DNA from: Luteimonas aestuarii
GTDB taxonomy: Bacteria > Pseudomonadota > Gammaproteobacteria > Xanthomonadales > Xanthomonadaceae
DNA length: 64,000 bases
Assembly: GCF_004357985.1 (NCBI RefSeq)
Contig: NZ_SMTF01000010.1
Location: forward strand, 62,001-126,000
Direction: 5' to 3'
Of the stretch, positions 18,275 through 32,504 are shown piece after piece. The translations under genes were made by a program, and so were the position numbers. Positions within the stretch are counted from its first letter, which is position 1. Every line of letters begins with the position of its first letter. Below the pieces are notes generated by a model, which had not been told where the DNA came from, made no database searches, and saw only the letters and a program-made list of their open reading frames with translations.

Positions 18275-21160
18275 ATGAATGACGAGGCAATACACGCAGC
18301 GCTGGATCGTTATCCGACTTGGCAGGAGGGGAAGGTAGGTGGCAGCAGGACGGGTACGGGAAGCGCCGCCTTCATCTGGCGTGCTGTCGGCTATCTGATT
18401 GAGCAGGGCGAACTGGACCCCTTCGCCCGTGATACCGCTGCCGCCGAAACCGCGGTCGGCCGGTTTGCTGCCGCCCTGACCGATGCGCCCGACATTAGCC
18501 GCAACCTGCAGGAAGTGGGTAACGCGCTGTCGTACTGGCGTGACCGCATGCGGGCAAGTGACGACAGCGGCTACCGCGTGACCCTGACGAAAGGCGCGAT
18601 CGACAACGCCTATTTGCCGCTGCGCCGGTTGTCCGACAGCCCGTTTCCAGCCGACATGCTGGGCGATGACCAAGGGGACAAGCCGGGACGGGTCGCCGAA
18701 TTCGACACCGACACGGGCTGGCGGTTCCGGTCGGACGTGCGCTCGTCCAACAAGCAGTCCGGCCGCCTGCGTACCCGGATGGGGCCTTACTACAAGGTCA
18801 TCCAGCCGCGTCCCGGCGACAGCGTCCGCATCGACCTGCAGCCCGATGGAAGTTATAGGTTGCGGCACGACAAGCAGGCAGGGCGAGGCACGACGTCACC
18901 GGCGTCCGCGTTCGACCAAGGCTATGCGGCGCTGCGCTCCCGCTTCCTGGCCGCGTATCCCGACTTCGCCGGATTTCCGGGCGACCCCCGGTATCGCGAT
19001 CAAGAGCGCATCTACAAGGACGAGATGATCGCGCTGTACCGCACGCTGGTGCTGGCGCCACTGTCGCAGCGGCACTGGTCGGAAGCGGGCGCCGGTCTGT
19101 TGAAGTTCCTGCGCATGCCGCTGCGCAGTACCCGCAAGCCGCAGAACGTCGTGGGATGGCGCTACGTCGACGTCATCGACCGCCTGGGCGAGCAGGGTCG
19201 CAGCGGGTTAGCCGAAGCCTTGGCCGACCTGCTGGACGGTGACGCCGACGTGTCGGGTCGCGTGGATGCATTCATCGCCCGGTGGAAAGCCCACGCGGGC
19301 AAAGGCCAGAAGCTGCTGCCCGCGGCGCAACGGTCGATCGTGGGGCTGTGCCTGGCGCTGGCGTTCCCCGACCGGCACATCTTTCTCAAGACCAGCGAGC
19401 TGAGGCGTGCGCTGCGCCTGCTGGACCCTGGCTTCGACTGGACCCGGGCGGGATTGGCGGGCGTCGACGTGGTGCGCGTGGATGGGCTGGTGAGACGGGT
19501 GTTCGAGCGATTGCAGGACGAGGGCTGGATGCCCGCCGATCGCGTGGATGCACAGGGATTCCTGTGGGTGGCCATCAGCCAGTCAACGGATACGGAGCAG
19601 GAAGATGACGACAACGACGACGTGGACGACGCGGAGGCTGTCTTGAGCACCGAACCCCTCAACCAGATCCTGTTCGGGCCGCCCGGCACCGGCAAGACCT
19701 TCGCCACCATCGACCGCGCACTGGCGATCCTGGATCCGGGCTTTTCCGGCAGCCGAGAGGCGATGAAACAGAAGTTCGATGCGCATGTCGCCTCAGGACA
19801 GGTGCGCTTCGTGACCTTCCACCAGAGTTTCGGCTACGAGGATTTCGTCGAAGGCATCCGTGCCGGCACCAATGATGTGACGGGCCAGATCGAGTACCGA
19901 ATCGAGGATGGCGTGTTCAAGCAGGTCTGCGCGGCAGCCGAGCAGCGCGTGGTGCAGGCGGCGGCTGAAGGCATTGACCTGGCCGGGCGCAGGGTCTGGA
20001 AGATCTCGCTTGGCCAGGCCGGTGTGGAGGAAGGCGTCTACGAAGATTGCATCGCGCAGGGGTTGGCGCTGATCGGGTTTGGCGGCGATGCCGATCTTGG
20101 CGACGTGGAGTCGCGCGAGGACATCCTGCGGCGGCTGCGCGAGGCCGATCCGGCCCAAGGGACGCTGGATTACCCGGTGACGGCGCTCAACACGTTCATC
20201 CGTCGGGTGCAGGTGGGCGACCTGTTCGTGGTCACCGAGGGCAACCTGAAGTTCCGTGCCATCGGCGTAGTCACCAGCGGGTACCTGCATGTGCCGCGCG
20301 AGGACGACAGCTATTCCCAGGGCCGGCGCGTGAAATGGCTGCGGGTGTACGAGACTGGCGTGCCCTATCAGGAGCTGATGGAAAACCGCTTCAGCCAGAT
20401 GACGCTGTACGAGCTGCGGCCGGGATCGATCAACATGGACAAGCTGGCTGCGCTTTTGGCGGCCGAGGAGTCGCGCGACGCAAACGCGCCGCGGGTACTG
20501 ATCATCGACGAGATCAATCGCGGCAACGTCTCACGCATCTTCGGCGAGCTGATTACCCTGATCGAGCCGTCCAAGCGCGCCGGCATGCCCGAGCAGTTGG
20601 AGGTCACGCTTCCTTACTCGAAGAAGCGGTTCTCGGTACCCGGGAACGTGTACCTGATCGGCACGATGAATACGGCGGACCGGTCACTGGCATCACTTGA
20701 CATCGCGTTGCGGCGCCGGTTCTCGTTCGTGGAAATGCCGCCGCGGCCAGAGCTGCTGCAGGGACGGGAGATCGAAGGCGTGGACCTGGAACGCCTGCTC
20801 ACGGTGATCAACCAGCGCATCGAAGCCTTGCTGGACCGCGACCACTGCATCGGCCACGCCTGCTTGATGCCGCTGGGCAGAGGCGCATCGCTGGATGCGC
20901 TGGCCGAGGTGTTCCGCAGCCAGATCATCCCGTTGCTGCAGGAATACTTCTTCGAGGACTGGCAGCGCATCCACTGGGTGCTGAATGACCATCGCAAGAC
21001 GTCCGACGCGCACCGGTTCGTACTGCCCAGCCCACCCGATGCCGGGCTGTTCGGGGTGGAGGCCGACGGCGTGCCGGAGCGCATGCTGTGGCGGCTGAAT
21101 CCAGAGGCCTTTGGTCGGGCGGAAAGTTACATCGGGATCATCGAGGCGGCGCAGGGCTGA
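18275..21160 (+). CDS. mcrB: McrB-like AAA+ GTPase subunit with inserted domain, type IV restriction
   Basis: A protein of 961 residues, about twice E. coli McrB. An unidentified N-terminal region (about 1-440) is followed by an acidic linker and the AAA+ motor: Walker A GPPGTGKT at 468-475, Walker B VLIIDEINRGN near 742 and the McrB signature GTMNTADRS near 797. Between Walker A and Walker B there are about 270 residues instead of roughly 80. The extra part (about 574-695) looks like a PUA/EVE-type fold, with WKISLG, LALIGFGGD, VGDLFVV and RAIGVVTSGYLH. With McrC it would restrict modified DNA. Three bases separate it from mcrC. The 153 bases upstream hold no other gene. Confidence 0.9.
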   Translation: MNDEAIHAALDRYPTWQEGKVGGSRTGTGSAAFIWRAVGYLIEQGELDPFARDTAAAETAVGRFAAALTDAPDISRNLQEVGNALSYWRDRMRASDDSGYRVTLTKGAIDNAYLPLRRLSDSPFPADMLGDDQGDKPGRVAEFDTDTGWRFRSDVRSSNKQSGRLRTRMGPYYKVIQPRPGDSVRIDLQPDGSYRLRHDKQAGRGTTSPASAFDQGYAALRSRFLAAYPDFAGFPGDPRYRDQERIYKDEMIALYRTLVLAPLSQRHWSEAGAGLLKFLRMPLRSTRKPQNVVGWRYVDVIDRLGEQGRSGLAEALADLLDGDADVSGRVDAFIARWKAHAGKGQKLLPAAQRSIVGLCLALAFPDRHIFLKTSELRRALRLLDPGFDWTRAGLAGVDVVRVDGLVRRVFERLQDEGWMPADRVDAQGFLWVAISQSTDTEQEDDDNDDVDDAEAVLSTEPLNQILFGPPGTGKTFATIDRALAILDPGFSGSREAMKQKFDAHVASGQVRFVTFHQSFGYEDFVEGIRAGTNDVTGQIEYRIEDGVFKQVCAAAEQRVVQAAAEGIDLAGRRVWKISLGQAGVEEGVYEDCIAQGLALIGFGGDADLGDVESREDILRRLREADPAQGTLDYPVTALNTFIRRVQVGDLFVVTEGNLKFRAIGVVTSGYLHVPREDDSYSQGRRVKWLRVYETGVPYQELMENRFSQMTLYELRPGSINMDKLAALLAAEESRDANAPRVLIIDEINRGNVSRIFGELITLIEPSKRAGMPEQLEVTLPYSKKRFSVPGNVYLIGTMNTADRSLASLDIALRRRFSFVEMPPRPELLQGREIEGVDLERLLTVINQRIEALLDRDHCIGHACLMPLGRGASLDALAEVFRSQIIPLLQEYFFEDWQRIHWVLNDHRKTSDAHRFVLPSPPDAGLFGVEADGVPERMLWRLNPEAFGRAESYIGIIEAAQG

Positions 21161-21163
21161 CCC

Positions 21164-22453
21164 ATGCGCCATGTCGTCGTCCGCGAGCATGCGCGCCTGA
21201 CCACGGGCCGGATCGACGGCGCCGGTTCGCTGGACGTGGCCAGCGTTCCCGACAGCGCCTTCGACTGGTTGTGCAAGGAAAGCGCGCGCCTGCGCGCCGC
21301 GGGCGCACCGCTGGTGGAGCTGCACGACCGCCGCTGGCTGCGGCTGGACAATTACGTTGGTGTGATCGAAACCCCCTGCGGCACGCGCATCGAGATCCTG
21401 CCCAAGGCGTTCGACGGCGCGGACGAGGCGCCGCGCGCGCGCGCGCTGCTGCGCAGGATGCTGTCGCGCTGCATGGAGGTGAAACCGCGCGAGTCGGGGC
21501 CGGCGTCGATCGAGACCTTCGACGGCCCGCTCACCGAATGGGTGATGCGGCAGTTCCTCGGCGCCCTGGATGGCCTGGTCAAGCGGGGCCTGCGCTTCGA
21601 CTACCACGCCGTGCGCGAGGAGCAGCCGTACCTGCGTGGCCGGCTGGAAGTGGGGTGGCAACTGCGACAGCCGGCAGGGCGTGCGCACCTTTTCCAGGTC
21701 GAGCATGATGTGTTCGACGCCGACCGGCCCGAGAACCGCCTGCTGCGTGCGGCGCTGGACCGCGTGTGCCGGTCGGCGCAGCATCCGGACAACTGGCGCC
21801 TGTCGCGCGAACTGGCCACGCGGTTGGCCGAGGTGCCGTGCAGCCGCAACATCGCGGCGGATTTCAGGCGCTGGCGTGACGATCGCCTGTTGGCGCATTA
21901 CCGACCGGCGCGGCCCTGGTGTTCGCTGGTCCTCAACGAGCAATCACCGCTGGCATTTGCTGGACACTGGCGCGGCCACAGCCTGCTGTTCCCGATGGAA
22001 AAGCTGTTTGAGCGTTATGTCGAAGTGTGCCTGCGCCGGACGCTGCCCGCCGGAACCACGCTCAAGCGCACGCCATCAAGCCGCTACCTGTGCGGACACC
22101 GGTCCGAGCAGTGGTTCCAGCTGCAACCGGACTTCATGGCCCAACGCGATGGACGGCGCTGGGTGCTGGACACGAAATGGAAACGGTTGGACGCCGCGCT
22201 CGACAACAGCAGGGAGAAGTACGGCTTGAAGCAAGCTGATTTCTACCAGCTCTTTGCCTACGGCCACCACTATCTGCAAGGTGCGGGCGAGCTGTTGCTT
22301 GTCTATCCGAAAACGGCATCGCTGCCGCAATCACTGCCCGCTTTCGATTACAGCGACACCCTGCGGCTGTGGGTGGTGCCGTTTGATCTGGAGCAGGGGC
22401 GACTGGAAAGCGCGCCCGTTGGCGAAGCGTGGCCTGCAGCCCCGGCCGCATGA
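21164..22453 (+). CDS. mcrC: McrC nuclease subunit, type IV restriction
   Basis: A protein of 429 residues. The N-terminal half matches the McrC region that caps the McrB ring (segments like GVIETPCGTRIEILPK and FDGPLTEW). The C-terminal half is a PD-(D/E)xK nuclease: Asp323 in QPDFM and the Asp336-Thr-Lys338 triplet in VLDTKWK are the expected catalytic residues, followed by the QADFYQLFAYGH segment. All catalytic positions are intact, so the system looks functional. The gene starts three bases after mcrB and the pair is probably one transcript. Confidence 0.92.
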   Translation: MRHVVVREHARLTTGRIDGAGSLDVASVPDSAFDWLCKESARLRAAGAPLVELHDRRWLRLDNYVGVIETPCGTRIEILPKAFDGADEAPRARALLRRMLSRCMEVKPRESGPASIETFDGPLTEWVMRQFLGALDGLVKRGLRFDYHAVREEQPYLRGRLEVGWQLRQPAGRAHLFQVEHDVFDADRPENRLLRAALDRVCRSAQHPDNWRLSRELATRLAEVPCSRNIAADFRRWRDDRLLAHYRPARPWCSLVLNEQSPLAFAGHWRGHSLLFPMEKLFERYVEVCLRRTLPAGTTLKRTPSSRYLCGHRSEQWFQLQPDFMAQRDGRRWVLDTKWKRLDAALDNSREKYGLKQADFYQLFAYGHHYLQGAGELLLVYPKTASLPQSLPAFDYSDTLRLWVVPFDLEQGRLESAPVGEAWPAAPAA

Positions 22454-22576
22454 GATCGAGGTTGCGGTAGCACTCTCGTTGCGCGCCGCAAAGGCAGCAG
22501 GGTTGTGCGTGCCAACTGCGCTGCCCGGTGCGGGGCGTTGTTCGGTGCCGATTACGCAAGCAGGGGTGCTGGCTAA

Positions 22577-22783
22577 TTACTGCGCGATCTCAGGATGGCG
22601 CGCCCGCCACTTGTCCAGACGCTGGCGATAAAGCACCAGTTCGTCGTTGTACAGGTCGTAGACGCAGGGGTCGCAGCCGCTGTCGCAGCAATCGCTGGGT
22701 AGCGGCGCCTCCGGCGGCTGCGGGCGCGGATCGTCCGAAGGGCCATGTGGCCCGGGTGCGCTGGTGGTTGCGCGCTCAGCCAT
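22577..22783 (-). CDS. Small cysteine-rich protein, oxidoreductase-like domain
   Basis: A protein of 68 residues. After a Pro-rich start it carries DCCDSGCDPCVYDLYNDE, the short Cys-rich motif of the oxidoreductase-like domain family (Pfam Oxidored-like), and ends in a basic helix with YRQRLDKWRARH. Four cysteines in this motif could bind a metal or form disulfides. The function of the family is poorly known. The ATG overlaps the stop of the upstream DsbB-like gene by 8 bases, so the two are probably translated together. Confidence 0.8.
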   Translation of the reverse strand: MAERATTSAPGPHGPSDDPRPQPPEAPLPSDCCDSGCDPCVYDLYNDELVLYRQRLDKWRARHPEIAQ

Positions 22784-23183
22784 GGCTGACGGTGCGCTGC
22801 GGCCGCCACGAAAACACCAGCAGCACGAGGCCGATGATGATGAACAGTGCCGCGCCCGCGAGCAGGAACGGATCGATGACGAACGGCTCGCGGAAGGCGA
22901 ACTCGCCTGCACTGATCCTGCGCCAACCGGCGAAGTGCTGGGTGCTGGCGACTACGACACCGAACGCCGCGAGCACGGCGGCCAGCCAGCGCACCAGCCA
23001 GTGGCCCGGGTTGGGCAACAGCATCAACAGACCCAGCAGTCCGATCACGCTGCGCTGCGCGCGACAGAACGGACAGACGTAAACCAGCCCGGCGAAGTCG
23101 ACCGTCCAGGTTGCGACGCTGACCAGGATGGCGAACAGCGCGATCCAACGGATGTGGCGATGCAACGTGTCGAGCGTGGGCAT
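22776..23183 (-). CDS. Small four-helix membrane protein with CPFC motif, DsbB-like
   Basis: A protein of 135 residues with about four hydrophobic helices. Right after the first helix comes VYVCPFCRAQRSVIGLLG, which resembles the CxxC-Q-R region of DsbB and VKOR quinone-linked disulfide enzymes. No second cysteine pair, which DsbB uses to pass electrons to DsbA, is present, so it is either a reduced variant or a different family. The start at 23183 is chosen because the longer frame adds an Arg/Cys-rich segment with no signal features. It overlaps the next gene by 8 bases. Confidence 0.65.
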   Translation of the reverse strand: MPTLDTLHRHIRWIALFAILVSVATWTVDFAGLVYVCPFCRAQRSVIGLLGLLMLLPNPGHWLVRWLAAVLAAFGVVVASTQHFAGWRRISAGEFAFREPFVIDPFLLAGAALFIIIGLVLLVFSWRPQRTVSHG

Positions 23184-23294
23184 TGCGGTTCCCCGTGTGT
23201 GTGGGCGGCAGGCGCAACGGGAGTGTCGCCGATTCGTTTGTGGCAATTATCGTGCAGTGAGCAGGGAAGTCACGAGTATCCCGCCTGACAGGTG

Positions 23295-23389
23295 CCAACG
23301 TCCATGGGTGCCCGCCTTCGCGGGCATGACGAAGCCTTCGCTGATCCTTGCTCGTCGTCCCCGCGAAGGCGGGGGCCCATGGACGTTGC
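23295..23389. repeat. Inverted pair of REP-like palindromic repeats
   Basis: Two copies of a unit with core CCCGCGAAGGCGGG lie in opposite orientation (23295-23333 and 23351-23389), flanked by a matching outer sequence AACGTCCATGG / CCATGGACGTT. Each copy forms its own hairpin and the pair forms a long imperfect one. This is the usual form of interspersed extragenic palindromes in xanthomonads. It sits in the 333-base gap between the DsbB-like gene and tex; the rest of the gap shows nothing else. Confidence 0.8.
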
Positions 23390-23517
23390 ATTCCACTCGT
23401 GGCGCAACGGAACCGAGATGCTTCGCGCCTCTAGGTCGCAGACGGGTCTGCGTGGAGTTGATGGGCGCCAGACCGTCCACGGCCTCACGCGCACGCAGCG
23501 CCCCGCGCAGTACGCCA

Positions 23518-25878
<2,361 letters not shown>

Positions 25879-25964
25879 GGTGCGTGCGGCATCCGGCCGC
25901 GGAGGCGCGATTGTGGCAACCGCGGACGCAAGCCGGAACCCGTTGACAGGACGCGCCGATCGGG

Positions 25965-26342
25965 TCAGGCGTCGCGCACCACGCTGTCGTCGGCCTTGCG
26001 CCTGCGCCATGGCAGCGGGATGCCGAGCAGCATCGACGTGAGCCACGCCAGCCGGCTGGAGGCGGACTCGCGATCCGGCGGATCGAGGCCCGGCGTGGCC
26101 GGCGCGCCATCGTCGTCGATGGCGTACTCGCCGGCATCGATGGCCTGCAGGATGCTGCGTGCGCGCCCGGCCTGCGCCTCCGGCACGCGCAGCTTGGCGC
26201 CGCCGATCGCCAGTCGCCACTCCCAGTTGGCCAGCGCGGCGTGTTCGTCGCCGAGGTGCGCGTCGATACCCTCGGCCTGCAGCAAGCCACGTGCGATCTG
26301 CGCTTCCAGCGGGTCGGCATAGCGGGCGACGATGATGAACAT
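25965..26342 (-). CDS. DUF2007 domain protein
   Basis: A protein of 125 residues whose first 65 match DUF2007 (putative signal-transducing protein): [31 protein letters not shown] and [12 protein letters not shown]. The remainder is an acidic linker and a short hydrophobic stretch with a basic end ([16 protein letters not shown]). The role is not established for the family; the N-terminal fold resembles a small regulatory alpha/beta domain. It lies 86 bases upstream of tex on the same strand and is divergent from the lipoprotein at 26420. Confidence 0.8.
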   Translation of the reverse strand: MFIIVARYADPLEAQIARGLLQAEGIDAHLGDEHAALANWEWRLAIGGAKLRVPEAQAGRARSILQAIDAGEYAIDDDGAPATPGLDPPDRESASSRLAWLTSMLLGIPLPWRRRKADDSVVRDA

Positions 26343-26419
26343 GCGGGTAGCGCGTGCGTGATCCGGGGACCGGCTCAGGCTACGCTAGTCGCGTTTCCAT
26401 GGCGTCACGAGGCACGGCG

Positions 26420-27724
26420 ATGAACGACTTCCGCGCGACCCGATCCATCCATGGCGTGGCATTGCTGGCCGCGCTTGCGCTGTCGGCCTGCGGCGGCCGT
26501 GACGATGCCGCGGCCGGTGCGCAGCCCACCGTGGATCCCGCGGCGCCCAGCACCGTGGTCGAGTGGACGCTGCCAGCCACGCTGCCCGGTTCGGCCTCGC
26601 CCAGCCTGGCCGTGGCGCCGGATGGCCGCCTGCTGCTGAGCTGGGTCAACTCGCAGGCCGGGCGTCGCCACATCATGCAGTTCAGCGCGTTCTCGCATCC
26701 GCAGGACCGTTGGCTGCACGGCATGTCCACCATCGCCATCGGCCACAGCATGTTCGTCAACTGGGCCGACGTGCCGCACATGACCGGCACGCCGGATGGC
26801 GCGCTGTGGGCGCATTGGCTGCAGAAGAGCGGCGAAGGCGCGTACGCCTACGACGTGGTGCTGTCGCGTTCGCGCGATGGCGGCGCCAACTGGGCCGAAC
26901 CGGTCCGCCCGCACGACGACGGCACCCAGACCGAGCACGGCTTCGTGTCGATGTGGCCGCAGGGCAACAGCACGCTGGGCATCGCCTGGCTGGACGGACG
27001 CAACACCGGTGGCGGCGGGCACGAAGGCCACGACGCGCACCATGCACCGCAGGGTGCGATGACGCTGCGTGCGGCGGTGTTCGACGGCGCGTTGCAGCGC
27101 ACGCAGGAATTCGAACTCGACGACCGCGTCTGCGACTGCTGCCAGACCGCCGTGGCGCAGACTGCGCAGGGCGCGCTGCTGGTGTATCGCGGGCGCACCG
27201 AAGGCGAGGTGCGCGACATCCTCGCCACGCGCTTCAACGGCATCGACTGGAGCACGCCGCGCGCCGTGCATGCCGACGGCTGGGAGATGCCGGCCTGCCC
27301 GGTGAACGGGCCGGCGGTGGCGGCGACCGGCGAGACCGCCATCGTCGGCTGGTACACCGAAGCCGGCAGCCAGCCGGAAGTGCGGCTGGCGCGCAGCACC
27401 GACAGCGGCGACAGCTTCGCCGCACCGGTCATGCTGGACAGCGGCGCGGGCGTGCTGGGCCGCATCGCGGTCGCGCTGGACGGCCAGCAGGCGTGGGCCG
27501 TCTGGCTGCGCGAGGATGGCGACGCGCAATCGCTGTGGCTGTCGCGGCGCAGCCCGGACCTGGCGACCGAATACGAACGCATCGAAGTGGCCAAGCCGCG
27601 TGGCCGAGGCCGCGCCACCGGCTTCCCGGTGCTCGCCGTGCAGGGCGGCAGCGCTTACATCGCGTGGACCGATGTGGTTGGCGGCGTGCCGAACCTCAGG
27701 GGCGTGCGCGTTGGCAGGCCCTGA
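26420..27724 (+). CDS. Secreted lipoprotein with BNR (Asp-box) repeats
   Basis: A lipoprotein of 434 residues with lipobox LSACG. The mature part looks like a beta-propeller of the sialidase-like type: Asp-box-like units SRSRDGGANW and ARSTDSGDSF and several WLDGR/W-strand repeats. No complete set of sialidase catalytic residues can be assigned. Two odd features stand out: a His-rich loop (HEGHDAHH) and the cysteine cluster DRVCDCCQT, which together could bind metal. The start at 26420 places the signal peptide correctly. Function unknown. Confidence 0.75.
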   Translation: MNDFRATRSIHGVALLAALALSACGGRDDAAAGAQPTVDPAAPSTVVEWTLPATLPGSASPSLAVAPDGRLLLSWVNSQAGRRHIMQFSAFSHPQDRWLHGMSTIAIGHSMFVNWADVPHMTGTPDGALWAHWLQKSGEGAYAYDVVLSRSRDGGANWAEPVRPHDDGTQTEHGFVSMWPQGNSTLGIAWLDGRNTGGGGHEGHDAHHAPQGAMTLRAAVFDGALQRTQEFELDDRVCDCCQTAVAQTAQGALLVYRGRTEGEVRDILATRFNGIDWSTPRAVHADGWEMPACPVNGPAVAATGETAIVGWYTEAGSQPEVRLARSTDSGDSFAAPVMLDSGAGVLGRIAVALDGQQAWAVWLREDGDAQSLWLSRRSPDLATEYERIEVAKPRGRGRATGFPVLAVQGGSAYIAWTDVVGGVPNLRGVRVGRP

Positions 27725-27766
27725 GCCAGATCCTGACGTGCCGTTGGCAGGCGGCAAGGAGCAACG

Positions 27767-28336
27767 ATGAACATGCTGCGCTGTTGTGTGCTGGCCACGT
27801 TTCTTGCGGGAGGCCTGCCCGCGGCGGCCGGGCCGCCTGTTGATGATGCATTGCGCGCGGAGCTGCTGCAGATGCGCGACGAGGACCAGGCGGTTCGCAA
27901 CCTCGCGCTGCAGACGCAGGAAGAGATCGAGAAGCTGCAAGCCGTCGATGACCGCAACACGGCACGCCTGAAGCAGATCGTGGCGACGCACGGCTGGCCG
28001 ACGATCTCGCTGGTTGGCGAGGATGCGGCGCGGGCAGCATGGCTGCTGGCCCAGCATGCCGATCATGACCGCGCGTTCCAGCGCGAGGTGCTGGCATTGA
28101 TGGCACCAGCCGTCGATGCCGGCGAGGCCGTCGCGATGGACCATGCGTACCTGTGGGACCGGATCAACGCGCCGCAACGCTTCGGCACGCAGGGGCGCTG
28201 CGTCGGTCCAGGCGAATGGGCGCCACTGGAGATCGAATCACCCGAGGGCGTCGACGACAGGCGTGCCATGGTGGGCCTGCCGCCGCTGCAGGAATACATC
28301 GCGCTGGTTTCCGGGCTTTGCCCGGCGAGTGATTGA
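27767..28336 (+). CDS. Hypothetical secreted protein, DUF6624-like
   Basis: A protein of 189 residues with a signal peptide ending near AAAGPP. The middle part carries THGWPTISLVGEDAARAAW and LLAQHADHDRAFQ, and a later segment has AYLWDRI and QRFGTQG. This succession is typical of the DUF6624 group of uncharacterised proteins. Two cysteines lie in the mature C-terminal part. It follows the BNR lipoprotein by 42 bases on the same strand and may share its transcript. No enzymatic residues can be pointed out. Confidence 0.75.
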   Translation: MNMLRCCVLATFLAGGLPAAAGPPVDDALRAELLQMRDEDQAVRNLALQTQEEIEKLQAVDDRNTARLKQIVATHGWPTISLVGEDAARAAWLLAQHADHDRAFQREVLALMAPAVDAGEAVAMDHAYLWDRINAPQRFGTQGRCVGPGEWAPLEIESPEGVDDRRAMVGLPPLQEYIALVSGLCPASD

Positions 28337-28413
28337 ATCAAGAGGCATCCGCCTCACCGCCGTGGACGCATCGATCCAGGTCCGCACCACCCCACTACCC
28401 TTGCTCATAAACG

Positions 28414-28441
28414 ACGATGGCCCGTCTCCGGGCCATCGTCT
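28414..28441. terminator. Terminator-like hairpin between convergent genes
   Basis: A perfect 12-base-pair stem (GACGATGGCCCG with CGGGCCATCGTC) and TCTC loop lie between the DUF6624-like gene and the M16 peptidase, whose stops face each other. There is no long T run on either strand; the minus side has only GTTTAT. It probably limits transcription from both sides. Confidence 0.6.
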
Positions 28442-28466
28442 GCACTGCCAGGCGTGAGTCTGCTGC

Positions 28467-31205
<2,739 letters not shown>

Positions 31206-31220
<15 letters not shown>

Positions 31221-32006
31221 CGGTTGGACCCCCTGTCCATGGATTTCGGGTTGGAAGATAGCAAACACGGCGTTGGGGCCAATGCGCCGGAGGGCGTGCC
31301 GCGGGTGGCCGTGCTGCATGTGGATGCGTGGCTGGCGGTGGTCGACAAGCCTGCGGGGCTGATGGTCCACGACAGCAAGCTGGCGCGTGGCGAGCAGGAG
31401 TTCCTGGCCGATCGCCTTCGCGAACAGTTCGGCAAGCCGGTGCTGCTGGTGCACCGGCTGGATCGCGCGACCAGCGGCTGCCTGCTGCTGGCGTTCGATC
31501 GCGATACCGCTTCGGCACTGGGCAAGGCGCTGATGGCGCGCGAGGTGGAGAAGCATTACCTCGCGGTGTGTCGCGGCTGGCCGGAAGAGCGCTTCACCAT
31601 CGACCATCCGCTCGACGGCGGGCCGGGCAAGCCGGAGAAAAAACCGGCGGTGACGCGCTTCGAGCGATTGGCGACGACCGAGCTCGAATTCGCGTCAGGC
31701 GGATTCCCCACCTCGCGCTACGCAGTGCTGCGTGCCGAACCCGGGACCGGGCGCTTCCGCCAGATCCGTCGGCACCTCAAGCATGCTTCCCACCACCTGA
31801 TCGGCGACACCAGCCATGGCGAAGGCCGCCACAACCGGCATTTCCGCATGCTTGGCATCCATCGCATGCTGCTGCATGCGCAGCGGCTGGCGTTCGTGCA
31901 TCCGCACACGGGCGAACGCCTCGCGGTGGACGCGCCGCCGGACGTGGAATTCGGCAAGGCGCTGGCGCTGTTCACGCCAGCGCCGGGGGCGTCATTCGCC
32001 GGCTGA
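31206..32006 (+). CDS. RluA-family pseudouridine synthase (TruC-like)
   Basis: A protein of about 266 residues. The catalytic motif HRLDRATSG with its aspartate is intact, preceded by the VVDKPAGLMVHD segment and followed by RFRQIRRHLKH and the GDTSHGEGRHN loop typical of TruC (tRNA U65) rather than RluA/C/D ribosomal enzymes. No S4 domain is present. Two starts are possible: 31206, which has AGGAA upstream but overlaps the divergent peptidase by 15 bases, and 31239 without overlap. It converges on the DUF2059 gene, overlapping by 15 bases. Confidence 0.86.
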
Positions 32007-32504
32007 CGCCTCGGCGCGGATGTCCTGCTCCAGCTGCTGCAGCAACGGGACGATCATCTGCTGCACCGCGCCCATGGTGTTCTGCATCAGCAGCGGCATC
32101 TTGTCCAGCAGGCGCTGGCCCGCGGCGCTGCCGTAGAACCCGAGCATCGCGTCGATGTCTTCGTCGTTGAAGGTATTGCGGTAGATGTCGCGGTACATCG
32201 GCGCCATGTTGTCCCACGCCAGGGTCTCGTTCATGCGCTGGTTGGTGCGCGCGAGGATGGCATCGAGGCGGGCGCGCTGGGCATCGTCGAGCTGCTGGCC
32301 GGCGGTGAGCTGGTCGATCATCTGGCGCTGCGAGGCCTCGACCTGCGGCAGGATGGCATCCACGGTCTCGCGGGCGCGCATCACTTCCAGCAGGCGGTCC
32401 AGGCGCGCGTCGCTGGCGCCCTGCGCAAATGCGGCGGGGCTGGCCAGCAGGCACAGCATGGCGAAGAGGATGGCGCTGAACCGGTTGTTGCGGTGCATGG
32501 TCAT
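31992..32504 (-). CDS. DUF2059 domain secreted protein
   Basis: An exported protein of 170 residues with a signal peptide ending at AFAQG. The mature part has the DUF2059 helix pairs: RLDRLLEVMRARETVD, a central MYRDIYRNTFNDEDIDAML segment (here shortened in the family to Y-R-x-x-F-x-x-x-D) and FYGSAAGQRLLDKMP. Such proteins are small periplasmic helical proteins of unknown role. The start at 32504 follows AAGGA; an ATG two codons later is also possible. The 3' end overlaps the convergent pseudouridine synthase gene. Confidence 0.82.
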   Translation of the reverse strand: MTMHRNNRFSAILFAMLCLLASPAAFAQGASDARLDRLLEVMRARETVDAILPQVEASQRQMIDQLTAGQQLDDAQRARLDAILARTNQRMNETLAWDNMAPMYRDIYRNTFNDEDIDAMLGFYGSAAGQRLLDKMPLLMQNTMGAVQQMIVPLLQQLEQDIRAEASAGE

